Positions 34,103 to 46,815 of a DNA stretch of 64,000 nucleotides are shown here, piece by piece; positions within the stretch are counted from its first letter, which is position 1, and each line of letters opens with the position of its first letter. The notes below the pieces were generated by a model. That model did no database searches, was not told the origin of the DNA, and saw only the letters and a program-made list of their open reading frames with translations. Position numbers and translations under genes: made by a program. The stretch covers positions 124,001 to 188,000 of the forward strand of contig JAVHJL010000010.1 of the NCBI GenBank assembly GCA_036971715.1. Reading direction: 5' to 3'. Source of the stretch: Arthrobotrys musiformis (Eukaryota; Ascomycota; Orbiliomycetes; Orbiliales; Orbiliaceae).

Positions 34103-34681
34103 ATTCAAGTGTCTCCAACTTGGTAACGAGATTGTGCTTCAATATTCTTTTTTTCTTCTTTTTTTCGAGTTCTTGATAGGGTACGCCACTGTAATCTGGC
34201 GTCGATGCAATCAAGATGTTTGATGATACCCTATTTGTACTAGGCGCTTGAGCTACGTGATAATAACAACCTACTAATCCTTGAATTTTGGTTCCTCCCA
34301 CCTCCCCATTTTTTTGATTAATCAATATCTATTATCCGGGATCAAGGCCCAGTATCCGCTTAGAGATAAATGTTATCAAGAAACAATCGGGCAAGAACAT
34401 GGGCATCCAAACCAACCCGCATACATATCGTAGGAGACTCTCTTGTTTTCTTGTAGGAGTCGAGAAAATGATCGCAAAACAACAGGATATGTTAAGCAGG
34501 ACGCCGTGTAAAGCATATTTCAAAGGGAGAATAAAGAAATAGAAATAGAAATAAAGCGCCAGCAAACGAAAATCTGGAGAAATCAGATCGAAGCCTGAAT
34601 GAAAATATATAACATGGAAGATATAACAAGTAGACTAGAAAAAAGGAGGAAAGGGCTGAAAAAAGGAAAGAAAAACTGGCC
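34103..34681. other. Convergent 3' region of TINC and arrestin genes
   Basis: 579 bp, AT-rich, with T-rich (34148-34168) and A-rich (34630-34675) stretches on the side of each gene. No gene is seen. Confidence 0.6.
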
Positions 34682-36564
34682 TTAATTCTTTCCCGTCATT
34701 TGCATCTCCATCTCAGCGGGCCGTGTGAAGTAGCCCGGCTCTAGCTGAAACTCCCGACGTGGGCCACTAACGGGTTCCACGTTCACAGCCGTCGCCTCGT
34801 CATACGTTGGAGGGAGATCATCAACAGCGCTGGCGGGCGAACTTGTTGCAGCAAAGACTCCCGGGGGTGTCCCATCAACGACCTGGATAGGGCTAAAGGG
34901 GTACTCTACTAGAGGGGCTGTATTGGCGTTCGTGTTTGTTTGGAGAGGCGGGAGTTTTGCTGACGGAGATGGGGATGAAGACGCAGGGGAAACGGGCGAT
35001 AACGCCGGGGCTGTTGATATTGCGGGCGCAGTTGAGGTTTGAGGCCTCTTCGTTTCCTTCTGAGGTAGAGTGTTCGACGGCCTCCGATGTTGAGAGGTTA
35101 GAAGTTGGAGTTGAGGCGGGGGACGAATGCCGGAGAAAACTTCAACGGGCATTATCAGATTTACGACCTATGTATATCAAAAGTTAACGACATGTTTGAC
35201 GACATTGGGCAGAAGGCACACTACCTCGAACTGTGGCTGCAAACCAAGGCTCACACCAACAGATATTTCAAGATCGTACTTGCGACGAATGTTGCAGGTC
35301 ACGAAACTCGGTTGAACTGAAGTAGGGAACGTCCACTGACTCCATGCCGAACTTTCTGCTTCTAGCTCTTCTCCAACAGGCGAATTGGGGTGGCTAACAG
35401 GGATCGATAGCTGGGTGTTGCTGTGAGCATGGCTTGACGATACCAGGTCGTGTTTGATATCGTGGACGCGGATATGTGTCGTGCTTATGAGGCGGATTTG
35501 TAGCGAGCGCAAAATTATAGGGGCCGTGAACGGTGCAAGTTTTGTAAACAAAATCCGTAAAGGGATACTGGGATAAAGATTAGGAATACGTAAGAAAACA
35601 AAGCCGCGGTGCCTTCTCGAATTTACACTTACGGCTCTTTCGGAGTGATGATTGGGGGCGACGGGAGGCGAGCCTCAACGAAAAAGCGAGACTGGTTTAT
35701 TGGCGGGGGTAAAGCGTCCGGCCTACGGCCCCATGAGTCGAAGAGACCACGCTTTTTCCTCGGTGGGCCTTGTTGGTAATTTTGGAGGTGCTCCCGCTTT
35801 GCAAATGTTTCTCTTGAGGTCAGAGGCGGCCTCGGTGGCTCGATCGGAAGAAGGACGAAAAGCTCCAGCTTCCGAGTGTTCGTTCTATAAAATTGGGGCC
35901 GATTGAGAGTGACCTTAATGAAGTATCGACACCATGCCATATCATGTGGTATCCCACTCAGGGAAGGTGGAAGGGTTGTTTTGACATGATGCCCTTGCTT
36001 CTGTGTTTCTTTTACTGGGTCGAATCCTTGGCCTAGGTCGCTCAGCGTCTTGAGAATACCGGTTTGTGGGATACAGACGTTGTTTATAGGAATCCGGAAC
36101 TCAAAGGGATAATTGTATTCTCCCTTTTTGAGTTTGAAGCCGGCGGTTGAGGTGGACTGCTTTTGGACTTCATCTGCAGGGAAGACGGTTTTGGTGAGAT
36201 AGAGGACCTAGGAGAGAGAGAGAGAGAGAAAGAAGAATGATAAGTAACTGGTGTCTTAAAGGGAGGGCGAGGGGGTGGGTAGGTACCTAGGTGGTGTACT
36301 AGGCTTGGAATAGGAACAATGGGGAATACAATGTAGCCATAGCATACCTACCTTGTGAAGTTCAGTTTCCCATCTTTTGCTTTCCTTGTCATCTTCATGG
36401 CGCTTAGGTTCCTTGAGCCTAGTTCGCACAATGCCTTCTAGCTTTACAACAATTGAAGTTATGGTTTCATCGTTCGGGAGCTCTAAGGAGACGTGACCGG
36501 ATAGGATATCGAGGTTTGTATAAGCATGTCCTGCGGGCTTGTCCAGGTGAATGCAGAGCGACAT
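34682..36564 (-). CDS. Arrestin-like trafficking adaptor with PPxY motif
   Basis: Exons 36564-36352, 36207-35633, 35567-35225 and 35167-34682 give 538 aa. Arrestin-N features: MSLCIHLDKPAGHAYTNL, then LSGHVSLELPN, ITSIVVKLEGIVRT and, in exon 2, YNYPFEFRIPIN. The arrestin-C-like half includes APIILRSLQIRLISTTHI and YDLEISVGVSLG. The C-terminal tail is Ser/Pro-rich and disordered and carries LPPTYDEA, a PPxY motif for the WW domains of a Rsp5-type ubiquitin ligase. By family knowledge such ART adaptors direct ubiquitination and endocytosis of plasma-membrane transporters. The cargo cannot be predicted. Splice phases all agree (0, 2, 0). Confidence 0.88.
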
Positions 36565-38319
36565 GATCTGCCGCTAGAGCTATCTCGGATCGAAGATTGA
36601 TGTTGGCAACGCCGGTATATTATTATATATTATAAGGAATGAGGCCAGCCTCGATCGTGATTGTGATCGTGATCGTGATTGGTTGTTGGAAGGCTTAAGG
36701 CGGGCAATCTATGATGCGGTCGAGGACCTCAAGCACAAGTGTGCGCCTATATTATGACGGCGACGGCGGTGAAGACGGGCCGTGATTCATGCAGCGGCGA
36801 CGGTGATGGCAATGATATCAATGGTACGACGGTGACAACGATGGAACGATCGAGGTGACGGCGGTGGTGGTAGTAATAGTGGTGGGAGATGAGAGATTGG
36901 AGATTGGAGGTGGGAGGTGTGATATGGTGGTGGTATAAGCCCGGCAGGCGACGGACTGACGCCAAGTTACGAAGGGCGAGCTCGGAGGGGTGAGCAAACA
37001 ACAAAATGATGACGATTCTGACCTCCTCGATGTCGGCCGCCGCTAAAGTCAACGATCATAATATACTTATATATCGAATCGCGAGGAGTTTTACATGCAC
37101 ATATTAGGTAGATAAGTATATCGATATGCGCTCAGAGTTGGGTATATAATACTAGGCCAGAAATTAAGCATTCCAACAATCAAAATAAGGCTGCCGGATT
37201 TCTGGGGAGACCCAGAATTCACCGGCAAGGCGCTCTGCACCTCTACGATGTACTGAGACCGGCTGCGGAAAAACGCCCTGCTTGGCTTCATGGGTTCGAG
37301 GAGAGTACCTAGGTACTAGGGATGTGTGTGGGGTTCAACCGAAAGTGTGGAAGCTGAAATTAACGGGGATGACCGCGCCGCAATGCTTTCGCGGCCCTCC
37401 TCCCGTGGATGTTCTGCGACATATATGTACATGTAATGGACAGGGCGATGAGCATGTGAGGCGCCTCTGGATCTATAACCACCATGCGGTGTAGGCACTT
37501 ACAACGGAGGAAGAATCGTTGATAGGCTGGCGATATGAGATTACTCGACGAGGACGCGTATGCATTTGGTAAAAAATCGAACCGGCTGCACTCGATCGCT
37601 CGCGCAGAGGCTCGCGGTCTACTTAGAGACCGAGACCCCCGGGAAAGAGCTGGTCTATTTTTAGACAATTCACGGAGTGTACCGAATTGGCTTCCGCTCG
37701 TTTAGGTAATATTAGTTAGATACTTTGGGTAGTTTCACCGACCCGGCCCGACAATTGTGTTCGGCTTGCCGAGGACCGGGCTGACATTCGGGACGAAGGC
37801 GATTGGCGGCGCACATTGCAACATTCGATGCATTGACATGCATCTATCACATTTACTAGCTTAGATCCCTAAGTACGCACTTTTGGGTACTGACCCAAGT
37901 ACCCAGTAGGTACCTAAGTAAGCAAAGTCAATGGGGACCTATCAATCTGAATTTGCTCGAGATGTATCAGCAGGAGGCAGGTATACATATGAATACCTAA
38001 TGCAAGAACCTACCTTCGATCAAGAGATTTTATACCCCAGCTTAAGTTTTCACCTTGTTTAAGTACGTGACTATGACGTAGTGATATAGTTACCGATGCC
38101 TCACATCGCGTACTGGGTAAATATCAATCGTTTTACCTTGAGCGACTGTACACCTTGTTCTTCTTCGGTGTATACTTACATATCCTCACTCGAGTATGTA
38201 CGTACTCGGGCCTATCGATATATCTACCCGTGGTGTGTAATTTCTAAGCATCCTTACTTGAATTTAGTTGTTGATCCGAGAATGATTACTCAACTATTTA
38301 GGTACATAAGAAGTACTTA
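36565..38319. promoter_or_regulatory. Long divergent upstream region of arrestin and AIF-like genes
   Basis: 1.75 kb. Contains GTGATCGTGATCGTGATCGTGATT (36658-36681), GACGGTGG-type repeats (36760-36870) and many GGTACCTA/AAGTAC motifs (37305-37320, 37870-37920). No gene is seen; open frames here lack protein character. Confidence 0.5.
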
Positions 38320-40877
38320 ATGGATCGGATTGTTTTCGCAGTTCGGTCGCCATTGAAACTAAAGCTCGCCGCCAAACGTCCCGCAATCGTACAGGTTGGA
38401 GGAGCCAGCACGGTGCTTCAAACTCTCATTCGGATTCGCTTACAAGCCTCCAACCCCCTCATCCGCCATTGCTTCCATACCGCCACTGTATCAAAAATGC
38501 CCCAATACAAGCTTACCGGAGTCGACAAGTCGGATCTGAAGCCAACCTTCAAACAAGAAGTGACTGTTGAAGGCCTCGGTGATACAAAACTCTTGCTGGT
38601 TCAAGTGGGGCAGAATATCACTGCACTTAGTCCCCGATGCACGTATGTCCAAGTTGAGGTGCCCTATTTATACCTCATTACATCCCCGACCAATCCAATA
38701 TGCTTCATATGGGTTCATAAAATCAATCGACTCATACAAATGTAAAATATACAGTCACTATGGTGCCCCACTGGTCAAGGGGACCCTCACGCCATCTGGA
38801 AGACTCAAGTGCCCTTGGTATGTAGCACATATATGTTTCAAAGTTTCCTCGAATTATGAATTCAAATGGCTGACATGGCGAAATTTTTATCCCGTCATAA
38901 AGGCATGGGGCATGCTTCAATGCGGTCACTGGTGATATCGAGGACGCCCCTGCTCTAGATTCTCTGAATAGATTCCTTGTTACCATCGATGGAGACGATT
39001 TGGTGATCGAAGCAGAGGAATCTAAGATCAGAGAATTTAGTCGCGCCCCAACTTACACTTGCAAGCAAGCCGCATTGGAAGACGACGTTGTTGTTATAGT
39101 TGGAGGCGGCTCTGGAGCCATCGGTTCTCTCGAGGCCCTTCGCGAATACGGCTACGAAGGGAAGATTGTCGTTCTTTCAAAGGAATCGTATCCCCCAATC
39201 GACAGAACCAAACTCAGCAAAGCTCTCATAACCGATCCCAATAAGATTGCCTGGCGCACTATCGAGTTCCTCAAGGGTCTAGATGTGGATTTCCACCCCT
39301 CCACGGTTGTGAAGGGTATCGACTTCGAGAAACGATTCGTTGAAACCGACCAAGGACGTATTTTCAATTACAAAAAGGTCATTCTCGCCACGGGAGCCAC
39401 CCCGAAGATTTTACCGTTGAAGGGGTTCAAGGAACTCGGTAATATCTTTACAATTAGGACCATCGATACTGCTAAAGCTATAGTTGACGCTGTTGGATTG
39501 GAGGGCGGCAAGAAGATAGTTGTCATAGGAAGTTCGTTTATTGGCATGGAGGTCGCCAATTTCCTTGTTGGGAAGAAGCATGAAGTTATAGTATGCACTC
39601 TTAAGTACCGAAACTGCGTTGGCTTGGTTGAATTGACTAGAGACTGCCTTATAGGTTGTTGGAATGGAGGACGTCCCAATGTATGAAATGCAGGCTGCAA
39701 AAAAAGAGAAGAAGAAAAAAGACACCCTACTAAAGAAACGAGGGAGCGAGCTTAGAAGGAGAAACGGGAAGCTGATATGATGTATCTTTCTAGGGAGCGG
39801 GTTATGGGTAAACTCGTCGGTGCCTCCTTCCAGTCAATACTAGAGAAGAAAGGGGTGAAGTTCTATATGAAAGCAAGCGTCGAGGCTGCGGAGCCGTCTA
39901 GTTAGTCACCCAACAAACAAAACCCCCAAAAAACTCAACGGCCTGCATAAAATCTGACCCAGGTGTTCGAGTCTAGGCTCCAATCCTTCCCTCGTCGGAT
40001 CTGTCACCTTGAAAGACGGTGTTTCTTTTGAAGCAGACGCCGTCATTCTTGGGGTTGGTGTCGCTCCTGCGACAGAGTATATCAGGCATATTCCATTAGA
40101 GAGAGATGGATCCGTCCGGGTGGATGAAAGCTTCCAAATAAACGGCGTTAAAGACGCATATGCGATTGGGGATATCGCGACCTATCCATACGAAGGCCCT
40201 GGTAGCCTTCCAGACTCAGTTGTTCGCATCGAACATTGGAACGTGGCACAGAACTCCGGCCGGAGCGTGGCCAGTATGTGTAGCTTGGCGCAGGTTTGTG
40301 ATTTTATCAAATAGCTAACGGGACGACTACTTCCTCTAGAGCACATTGCAACCGGCGAAACGGCAGGCTTCTTCACACCTATTTTCTGGAGTGCCCTTGG
40401 TCTACAGCTTCGATACTGTGGGAGTACAGTGAGCGGCTACGATGATGTGGTCATCGACGGTAATCTTGAAGAGAACAAGTTTGTGGCGTAAGTTGGGGCA
40501 TCCTCCATATTGTTTTTATACTTAGATAGGTAGGTATCTGTTAGAGTGCTGACAATGTGCAATACAGTTACTATACTCAGGGAGAGACGGTTGTTGCTGT
40601 AGCATCTATGCAAAGAGACCCGATTGTAAGCATCTATATCTGGCCAATAACCCTTTAAATATATAGGCAACTAGATTAATGGTTGATATCCCGCAGGTTA
40701 TGCAATGTTCGGAGCTCATGAGAACACACGCCATGCCGAGGTAAGTGATTCTACATCTGGGCTTTTAGATGCGGGTATCGTCGTTTACCTCAGTTCCTAA
40801 TCGTATGGTATCAAATTTACAGTAAGACCGAACTTCAAAATGGTTCCGACGTTATGAAGATCCAAGTCCCGAATTGA
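38320..40877 (+). CDS. AIF-like flavoprotein: Rieske [2Fe-2S] plus pyridine-nucleotide disulfide oxidoreductase
   Basis: Ten exons: 38320-38642, 38755-38817, 38903-39590, 39655-39680, 39794-39900, 39977-40273, 40340-40487, 40568-40625, 40697-40740, 40823-40877; 602 aa. A basic, Ser-rich leader looks like a mitochondrial presequence; a second in-frame Met at 38497 (MPQYKLTG) starts the Rieske domain. Rieske ligands are C107-T-H109 and C127-P-W-H130, both restored by splicing. FAD site: VVVIVGGGSGAIG at about 191-203. NAD site: KKIVVIGSSFIGMEVA. FAD-binding Asp: AYAIGDIATYP. This is the AIFM3/AifA-type layout, an NAD(P)H oxidoreductase linked to redox balance and cell death. Exon 4 is only 26 nt, but it and its flanks restore VVGMEDVPMERVMG. 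Confidence 0.92.
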
Positions 40878-41218
40878 GGTGTAAAGGGGAAGCTTAGGGG
40901 GGATGGGTGACGGGGACTGAATAGGCGACAGAATCACTGCCTTTCACTAAGTATCCCTAGTACTAGCACGGTCTTTCGTAGTCTTGGCCAAAATGTATCA
41001 TGAATTCAATTAGTCTGTCATTTGCTGCGCGAGACTAGGCGGTGGTGGTTGTCGTCGTACCGTGACAGGTAGATACTTAATTATAACCACGGACACGCCA
41101 CATTTGTGTTGCTTGTGTGGTGGTATGAATGGCTTCCATTGTACGGCCATAAGATATATCCACCAGGCTTGCATTATTCCCATCTACTTTTCATGCATGG
41201 ATAGCATGTTGCAACCTC
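40878..41218. other. Intergenic, no gene seen
   Basis: 341 bp between two genes on the same strand. It holds the 3' UTR of the AIF-like gene and the promoter of the next. Confidence 0.6.
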
Positions 41219-42745
41219 ATGGATGTTTCACCATCGAAAGACCTCTTCCGAGCCAAGAGGCAGGACTACGATTTGCAAGCTCAAGATGACACCAACACCG
41301 ACCACCATGATATCTCTACGGATGCGGATGAACCAATCGAAGAGATATATCACTTGACGCTCAGCCATTTCTACCCAAGCCAATGCGTGTCTCTGTTACA
41401 AAGGTCTATGGGCATAGCGTTGGACAGCCCGCTTGTCCAGTCGAAAGCGAAAAGGTCCCCTAAGCCGTTTGTCCTAAACTTCAACAGGCAAGACCAAGTG
41501 AAGGGAGCTGGCTCCCTCAGAAATTACATTGTATGCAGAAATTGGTTGTTATTAGAATCCGCTACTTTTAAATCGACTTCCGATACTAAATAATGGCACG
41601 ACTGGATTTTAGATCTTAGGGTCTCGGCCAACATACCCTTTCGCCCTTATTACATTTCTTCGTCAAGTTCGGTATAACCCGTTTGACCCATGGCAATACG
41701 ACCTTCCGGAGCCACCGTACCCGGCGGACCCTGCGAGTATTCTCTATTGGGATCTAGATGTGAATACGCAGCTTCTAATACCGCGACACCCAGCTGGGGG
41801 ACAACAACCGGTAGCTTCCAGGCGGCCCATCGCTGACCTGGATCTTATGCGTATACACAGCGCCTGGGACATACAACGGGACGAATTTGTACAGACTATC
41901 GTGTGGTGCAATTCCACCGGGCTCGAAAACCGTATTTTTGAATTGCGTTACGGAAACGAGGTTGGAAGTGTCGAAATACTCAAAGATCTAGAGGCATATG
42001 TTTGCTTCTGCGGCTGTGGCCTAGGAGTAAAAGAAGATGCACATGTTAAGATATTTCTTAAAAGTGGCATGATTTTTTGGTTCCCATACGAAAAGAAGAA
42101 AATTCCGGAGGTAAATTTGTCATTCACTCCCTTCAAATGCTATACACATATTTTGCGACTAAAAACACATCGTAGAATACACCGCACTTCCGCTATATTC
42201 GGAACGAACACAAGGACGGCACGCCGTTTATCTACTTGGATTTATCTACCCGGACAAAGCAAGAGATGGAAAAATACGTCAAAGATACTGAAATTGATAT
42301 CAGACCCATTGACCTTTGTGTTCTAGATCGTCAGCAGGCTCTTAGGTTCAAAGGCTCCAGGGACCATGCGAACTGGTACTCAACCTCGCATGTATTGTTC
42401 CTATTTGCTGAATGGTCGACCCGGAAAATTTTCCACATCACCTATCGAGTCAACGGGCTGGAAATGACTGTCGACGCCATTAGGGTTGCACGTTTGAAGG
42501 ATGAAGATAGGAAACGATTGGCTATAAACCATACGCACGATTGCACCAAACTATCGGCGGATTTACCTATTAAGCATTATCCCAAATGGAGCTGCTCTGA
42601 TCAAAGCTTATCGAAAATGGTTCTTGATGAGCTCGATGTTGAGCTGAAGCTGGATTTTTTGCCCAACTGGCTCCAGGATCCGGATAATATAGAAGCTGGA
42701 AATGTAAACGAGATGAATAATCTGATGCAAAATTCGACTCTGTGA
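41219..42745 (+). CDS. Uncharacterised fungal protein
   Basis: Exons 41219-41530, 41613-42110 and 42176-42745 give 459 aa; both introns are phase 0 with GTATGC/GTAAAT donors and TAG acceptors. I do not recognise the family. The sequence is globular in composition: an acidic N-terminus, the aromatic block YNPFDPWQYDLPEPPYP, a short Cys cluster CFCGCG, and DRQQALRF and HANWYSTSH in the last exon. No TM segment or signal peptide is visible. The last stop (TGA) sits within CTGTGAGT, so a further intron and extra exon cannot be excluded. The start ATG is the first in the frame. Confidence 0.7.
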
Positions 42746-43005
42746 GTGGAAATTCTCTTCCGGCCCGCTATAATGGACGGAACCCCGATCCTTCGGGGGG
42801 GCACGTTTTGAAGGACTGTATAAATTGACGAGTGACATGAATCAATATTCGCAGGGTCTGAATAGGTTGTAATTCCGCGGCATGTTCGTCTTTGGGAAGG
42901 TTGACGGACTGAACCGACATTGTTAGGGCCAGAGCTTTTCTGTGTATATTATCACACCGACGTGCTTCTAAGGTGGCACCCAAGGATATGGCGTTTATTT
43001 CAATA
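42746..43005. other. Convergent 3' region, no gene seen
   Basis: 260 bp between the stop codons of the orphan gene and RRP7. Antisense frames here are shadows. Confidence 0.6.
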
Positions 43006-44096
43006 TCATGATCTGTGTTCTCGGGTGTCTTTGCGCTCCCTGACTTGTCGTTTTGCATCCTCGAACTGGGATAAGAGCTGTTTCGCTTGTTCTTTCTTGA
43101 GTTCGCGCTGCTGGAATCTGTAGAAGTCGGGGTAAAATCCCTTCTTGGCTTTCTTTTCTTCTTTCTTGATCCGCTCTGCGATCTCCTCTGCAGTGGGCGG
43201 AGGCCGGGGCCGACTGGAACGGACGACAGTGACGAACCCATCTTCGTCGGGCTCGTTAGCTTTCCGGCGTCTCTCCTCCTCTTCAGCTTTGAGACGATTG
43301 TCGTAGGCTTCTAACGAGTCATCCACAAATTTCTGTGCCCATTCAGGGTCGGGGAACATTCTTTCGAAATGATCCTCGTAGCCTACGATCTCGATAGATG
43401 TTAGAAATAGAACAGCGTAATGAAGCGGGATTTGGGGAACCGACGTGTCTTTCCGAGCTCAGGAACAGCATTGCCTTTCCCTATGCCGCTGCCCCATGAA
43501 TATTCCAAATTCGGGTTATCTGTTGAATTCTCGGTAACGGCTTTCATGGCCAAGTCGCAGGCTGCTTTGTCCACGAAGACGGCAACTGCGGTTGTGCCTG
43601 GGAGATGTAATTTCCGGTTCCACAGGGACGGCCATGGAGCGGTCTCGGCAGGTTGTTTATGCGGTACCGCTGTGTTAATTCTCTTTCTTTTCTTGCTTTT
43701 GATTACATCCTTTTCGTCTGCAGTGGATGATCGAGGCGGGAGCGGCTCATCGCTAAAGATCACGGTTTCGATTCTTCCACCACCAATCGCAGTAAAAAGC
43801 GCTCTCAAATGGTGGACTGTAGAATCGAAAGGGATTGAAGAAATATAAAGCGACCGGCCGTTTATGTTCGGATTTGCGTTAATGATTGGGGTATACTGGG
43901 GATCATGAGGTTTGACGAGAAGATAATGGAATATTGGTTCCGGGGAGAAGGCCGCCAGGGAATTCGAGCGAACTGGAAGGGTTGTCAATCCTTTCTGAAA
44001 TTTTGCGACCTTCGAGGGCGGAAGGTTGATTGAAGCGATTATTGATTGGTCCAGGTCCTTGAATGCGGACAAATCGATATCGAGAGTTGTCGACAT
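43006..44096 (-). CDS. rrp7: Ribosomal RNA-processing protein 7 (RRP7)
   Basis: Exons 44096-43445 and 43382-43006 give 342 aa. RRP7 is a nucleolar factor (UTP-C/CURI complex) required for 18S rRNA maturation. Features: the short RRM-like part RSLYISSIPFDSTVHHLR, the junction segment RYEDHFERMFPDP, the conserved EPDEDGFVTVV block and the C-terminal basic helix FYRFQQRELKKEQAKQLLSQF typical of RRP7. The start at 44096 (MSTTLDIDL) was chosen because the upstream extension of the frame has no family character. The 62-nt intron has donor GTCGGT, branch CTAAC and acceptor TAG; no alternative GT gives the right phase. Its start codon is 285 bp from the divergent LAA2-like start codon. Confidence 0.9.
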
Positions 44097-44381
44097 TTTC
44101 GACGGGAAATGTGAAGGGCGATTCGAATTCGGTAGAAATTTTTTGTGGTTGTTGATTTTATCGATTCGGCGACAATTATCAGCCAGGTTAGCGGCTTCCA
44201 AGAAGGGTGCCAAGACAATGACGGGCCCACTGCAGGGCCACACTCTCGTTCAGAGACTAACGAGCTATCCAAGGACATAACCTACCTACGAAGTACCCAA
44301 GGGAGCACATATCGACAGCTGCGAAGATAGAGCAACCCCCGCTTACACATGTAGAACCCCCCCGCCAGATAAACCTACAGC
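44097..44381. promoter_or_regulatory. Shared upstream region of RRP7 and LAA2-like genes
   Basis: 285 bp between divergent start codons, so both promoters must be here. No specific element is called. Confidence 0.5.
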
Positions 44382-45895
44382 ATGTCCTCAGATGCTGGCC
44401 AGGCCGTCGAGCTTCCCTCGGCGGACGCAGCAGACCCTGAAAGTCGTGTGCAGGCCCCTTCAGAGCCTCGAAAGTCCACCGACTGCCCTCTGCTGGTATG
44501 GGCGAACTATGTCAGATACACGGATAGCACCAATGTACTAACTTGATAGTCAGGTTACAGAAAAGGCCTCCGGCGATAACGAGCCATCTGAAAACCAGCC
44601 GATGAATACACCGGCCGATATTTCGCAGGAACAAGAAGATGAAGCTCTGACGAACGGCCATTCGAATCCTGGTGCCACATCCCCTACACCGCTCATGAGT
44701 CTTTCGGACCCACCAGCTCCAAGCCTACCCGATATTAGCATCTCATCGGCAGCCACGGTTCACGAGGAGAGTGGTGGGGATGCCGAGGCTACTGTTGAAC
44801 ACAACTTTGATGCCGTTGACGATAATGGTTTCGACGATGACTTTGACGACTTTGACGACTTTGGAGAAACAGTCGAGGAAGGTGATGGCTTCGACGATTT
44901 TGGTGACTTTGACACCGCGGCACCAGCTGCCGAGATTGAAAGCAAACCCGTGGAAGAGATTCAAGAGCCCCCAAGATTGGTATGTGAAAGGGAACAACGT
45001 TTGTCGTGCTTGTTAATCTATTCATTTTGTGCTTTCTGTTTGTTTCAACCTCAATCATTGAACTCCTACATGTTGTGATTCGACGGAGGAAGCACTGCGT
45101 TTCTTCTAGTTTGTAGTACTAACATTGACGGCCGCATACTAATATATTTGGGTATTCAATATAGCCTTTACTCGACTTCGCAAAATTGTCAACGGACGAT
45201 ATGAAGACCGAAATCGAGAGCATAGTGTTTTCGCTATACCCACAGGATAAGAGTAGTCCGACTGTTGTACCGGCTCCTCTGCCTTCTACGAATAGTGCAT
45301 TTCTTACAGAACGAAGGTGATTAACCCCACTGCTTTGCAAACCCTAAAAGTACAACCCCGGGTGGGCTGGGTACGAGACAAGATATTGATTTATGGTAGC
45401 CAATCCCTATGGACCCAACTGTGTACACCGCCACCTCTACAACCCCCAAACTGGAAGCTATCCCGGATCCGCCGCCTTTTTTTGGTTTCTTTAGGAGTTC
45501 CGGTCGACCTCGACGAAATTCTACCCGCGGATACTAAACAAAAGAAACTAGTGCTGCCATCGTCATCACATATCCGAAAGTCTTCAGATGTCGGCCGCGG
45601 GGAAAATGACAGATCTAACCGCTCATCCTCCAAACGGAGAAAGGAAAAAGAAGCACAATCTAAGCTAGTTGATATTCCATCCGCGAGGATACTCTGTTCT
45701 ACGAGTGACGTCAAGTTACGGGCTTTCACAGTGAGCGAACTGGAGGACCATGTCAAGAAACTTGAGGAGGTCACTAGAGAAGCGAGCGAGACACTCACAT
45801 ATTGGCTTGGGAAGAGAGAAACCGCACTGGGGGACAAGGAAGCGTTTGAGAGAGTGATCGAGAATCTCGTCGAGTTTGCGAAGAAAAAGAGGTAG
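44382..45895 (+). CDS. LAA2/aftiphilin-like clathrin-adaptor accessory protein
   Basis: Exons 44382-44495, 44554-44979, 45165-45316 and 45400-45895 give 395 aa. The N-terminal half is acidic and disordered and has several Phe-Asp motifs (DDDFDDFDDFGE, DGFDDFGDFD) like those that bind the ear domains of AP-1/GGA adaptors. The C-terminal half has WTQLCTPPPLQPPNWKLSRI followed by RRLFLVSLGVPVDLDEILP, which I associate with the fungal DUF5102/LAA2 family, then a basic linker and a helical end (LEEVTREASETLTYWLG). Role inferred: an accessory of AP-1 in TGN/endosome sorting. Intron 1 contains a consensus TACTAAC branch site. Intron 2 is the longest here (185 nt). Confidence 0.78.
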
Positions 45896-46815
45896 AAGCA
45901 CCAGCGGCTTGAATGATAGGCAACCTAAGGTAATCAAAGTACGATACGGGTATGGTTCGTCTTCGTTGGATTTTTGGCGTTTGGGGGAAGGGGTGTAGAA
46001 TTAGCATCGATGTGTCTCAAAACTCTTATATTTTTCATTCCTAGACTAGGGCGTTATTTTATTTTGTCGTGGGACTCTGTGTTCTGGAGCTTTCTAGCTT
46101 CATCCGAGAGAGTAAGGTGCTACTGGAATGATCCTAGACTCGCCAACGGGTTCTTTGAAGCCCTTGCAAACATTCCAGGGCATTTATTGATTGCTAGATC
46201 TAGACCACCGCACTATCGCGTCACTGTGTGCATACAAGAATAATTTCTGTTGGAATGTTTGCTCGTGCGGCGAACGTGCCAACCATGTTGACAGGCTTCT
46301 AGAAGGCAGTATGGAATAGCTATTAATAGGGCTCTACAAGTTAAGATAGTGAATTAACTTGGGTTCAGGAGTCTAGCGACGAGACAACTTGAGACACAAA
46401 TGCATATAGAAGTACCGACTTGAGGTAGACATGCATGCAGGGAACCCAATCCTGGCAATGAGGTACTGTCCATGGCTTCGGTGGACTTTCTGGATTGTTT
46501 CGAAAAAATCAAGACGGTTTTCAGAGTATATATGATAACTTGATTGCTTCGAAGGCTGCCTGGGTAGGCTTCTTGCCCCAAAACACCCTCGATTGCCCTT
46601 TGAATACTAGGCGCTAGCAAGGCAGCAGGTATTCATACTCATCACGGTGGCATTTTTGTGCCACCCAAGTAATTACACTGTTTGTGAAGTCCCCCCTCTA
46701 TATCAGGGGGGGGGACCATTAGTAGTAAGTATTAAACTAATGTTGAATGTGTTTCCATCCAACATGTATATGTAATAAACATTAAAAGGGGGCTCTTTAG
46801 TTTAGATCTACAGAG
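45896..46815. other. Convergent 3' region, no gene seen
   Basis: 920 bp between LAA2-like and PPIL4 stop codons. No open frame has protein character. Confidence 0.6.

Noticed and set aside
44097..44243. N-terminal extension of RRP7
   Set aside because: Not family-like, and it would use most of the 285-bp promoter shared with the LAA2-like gene.
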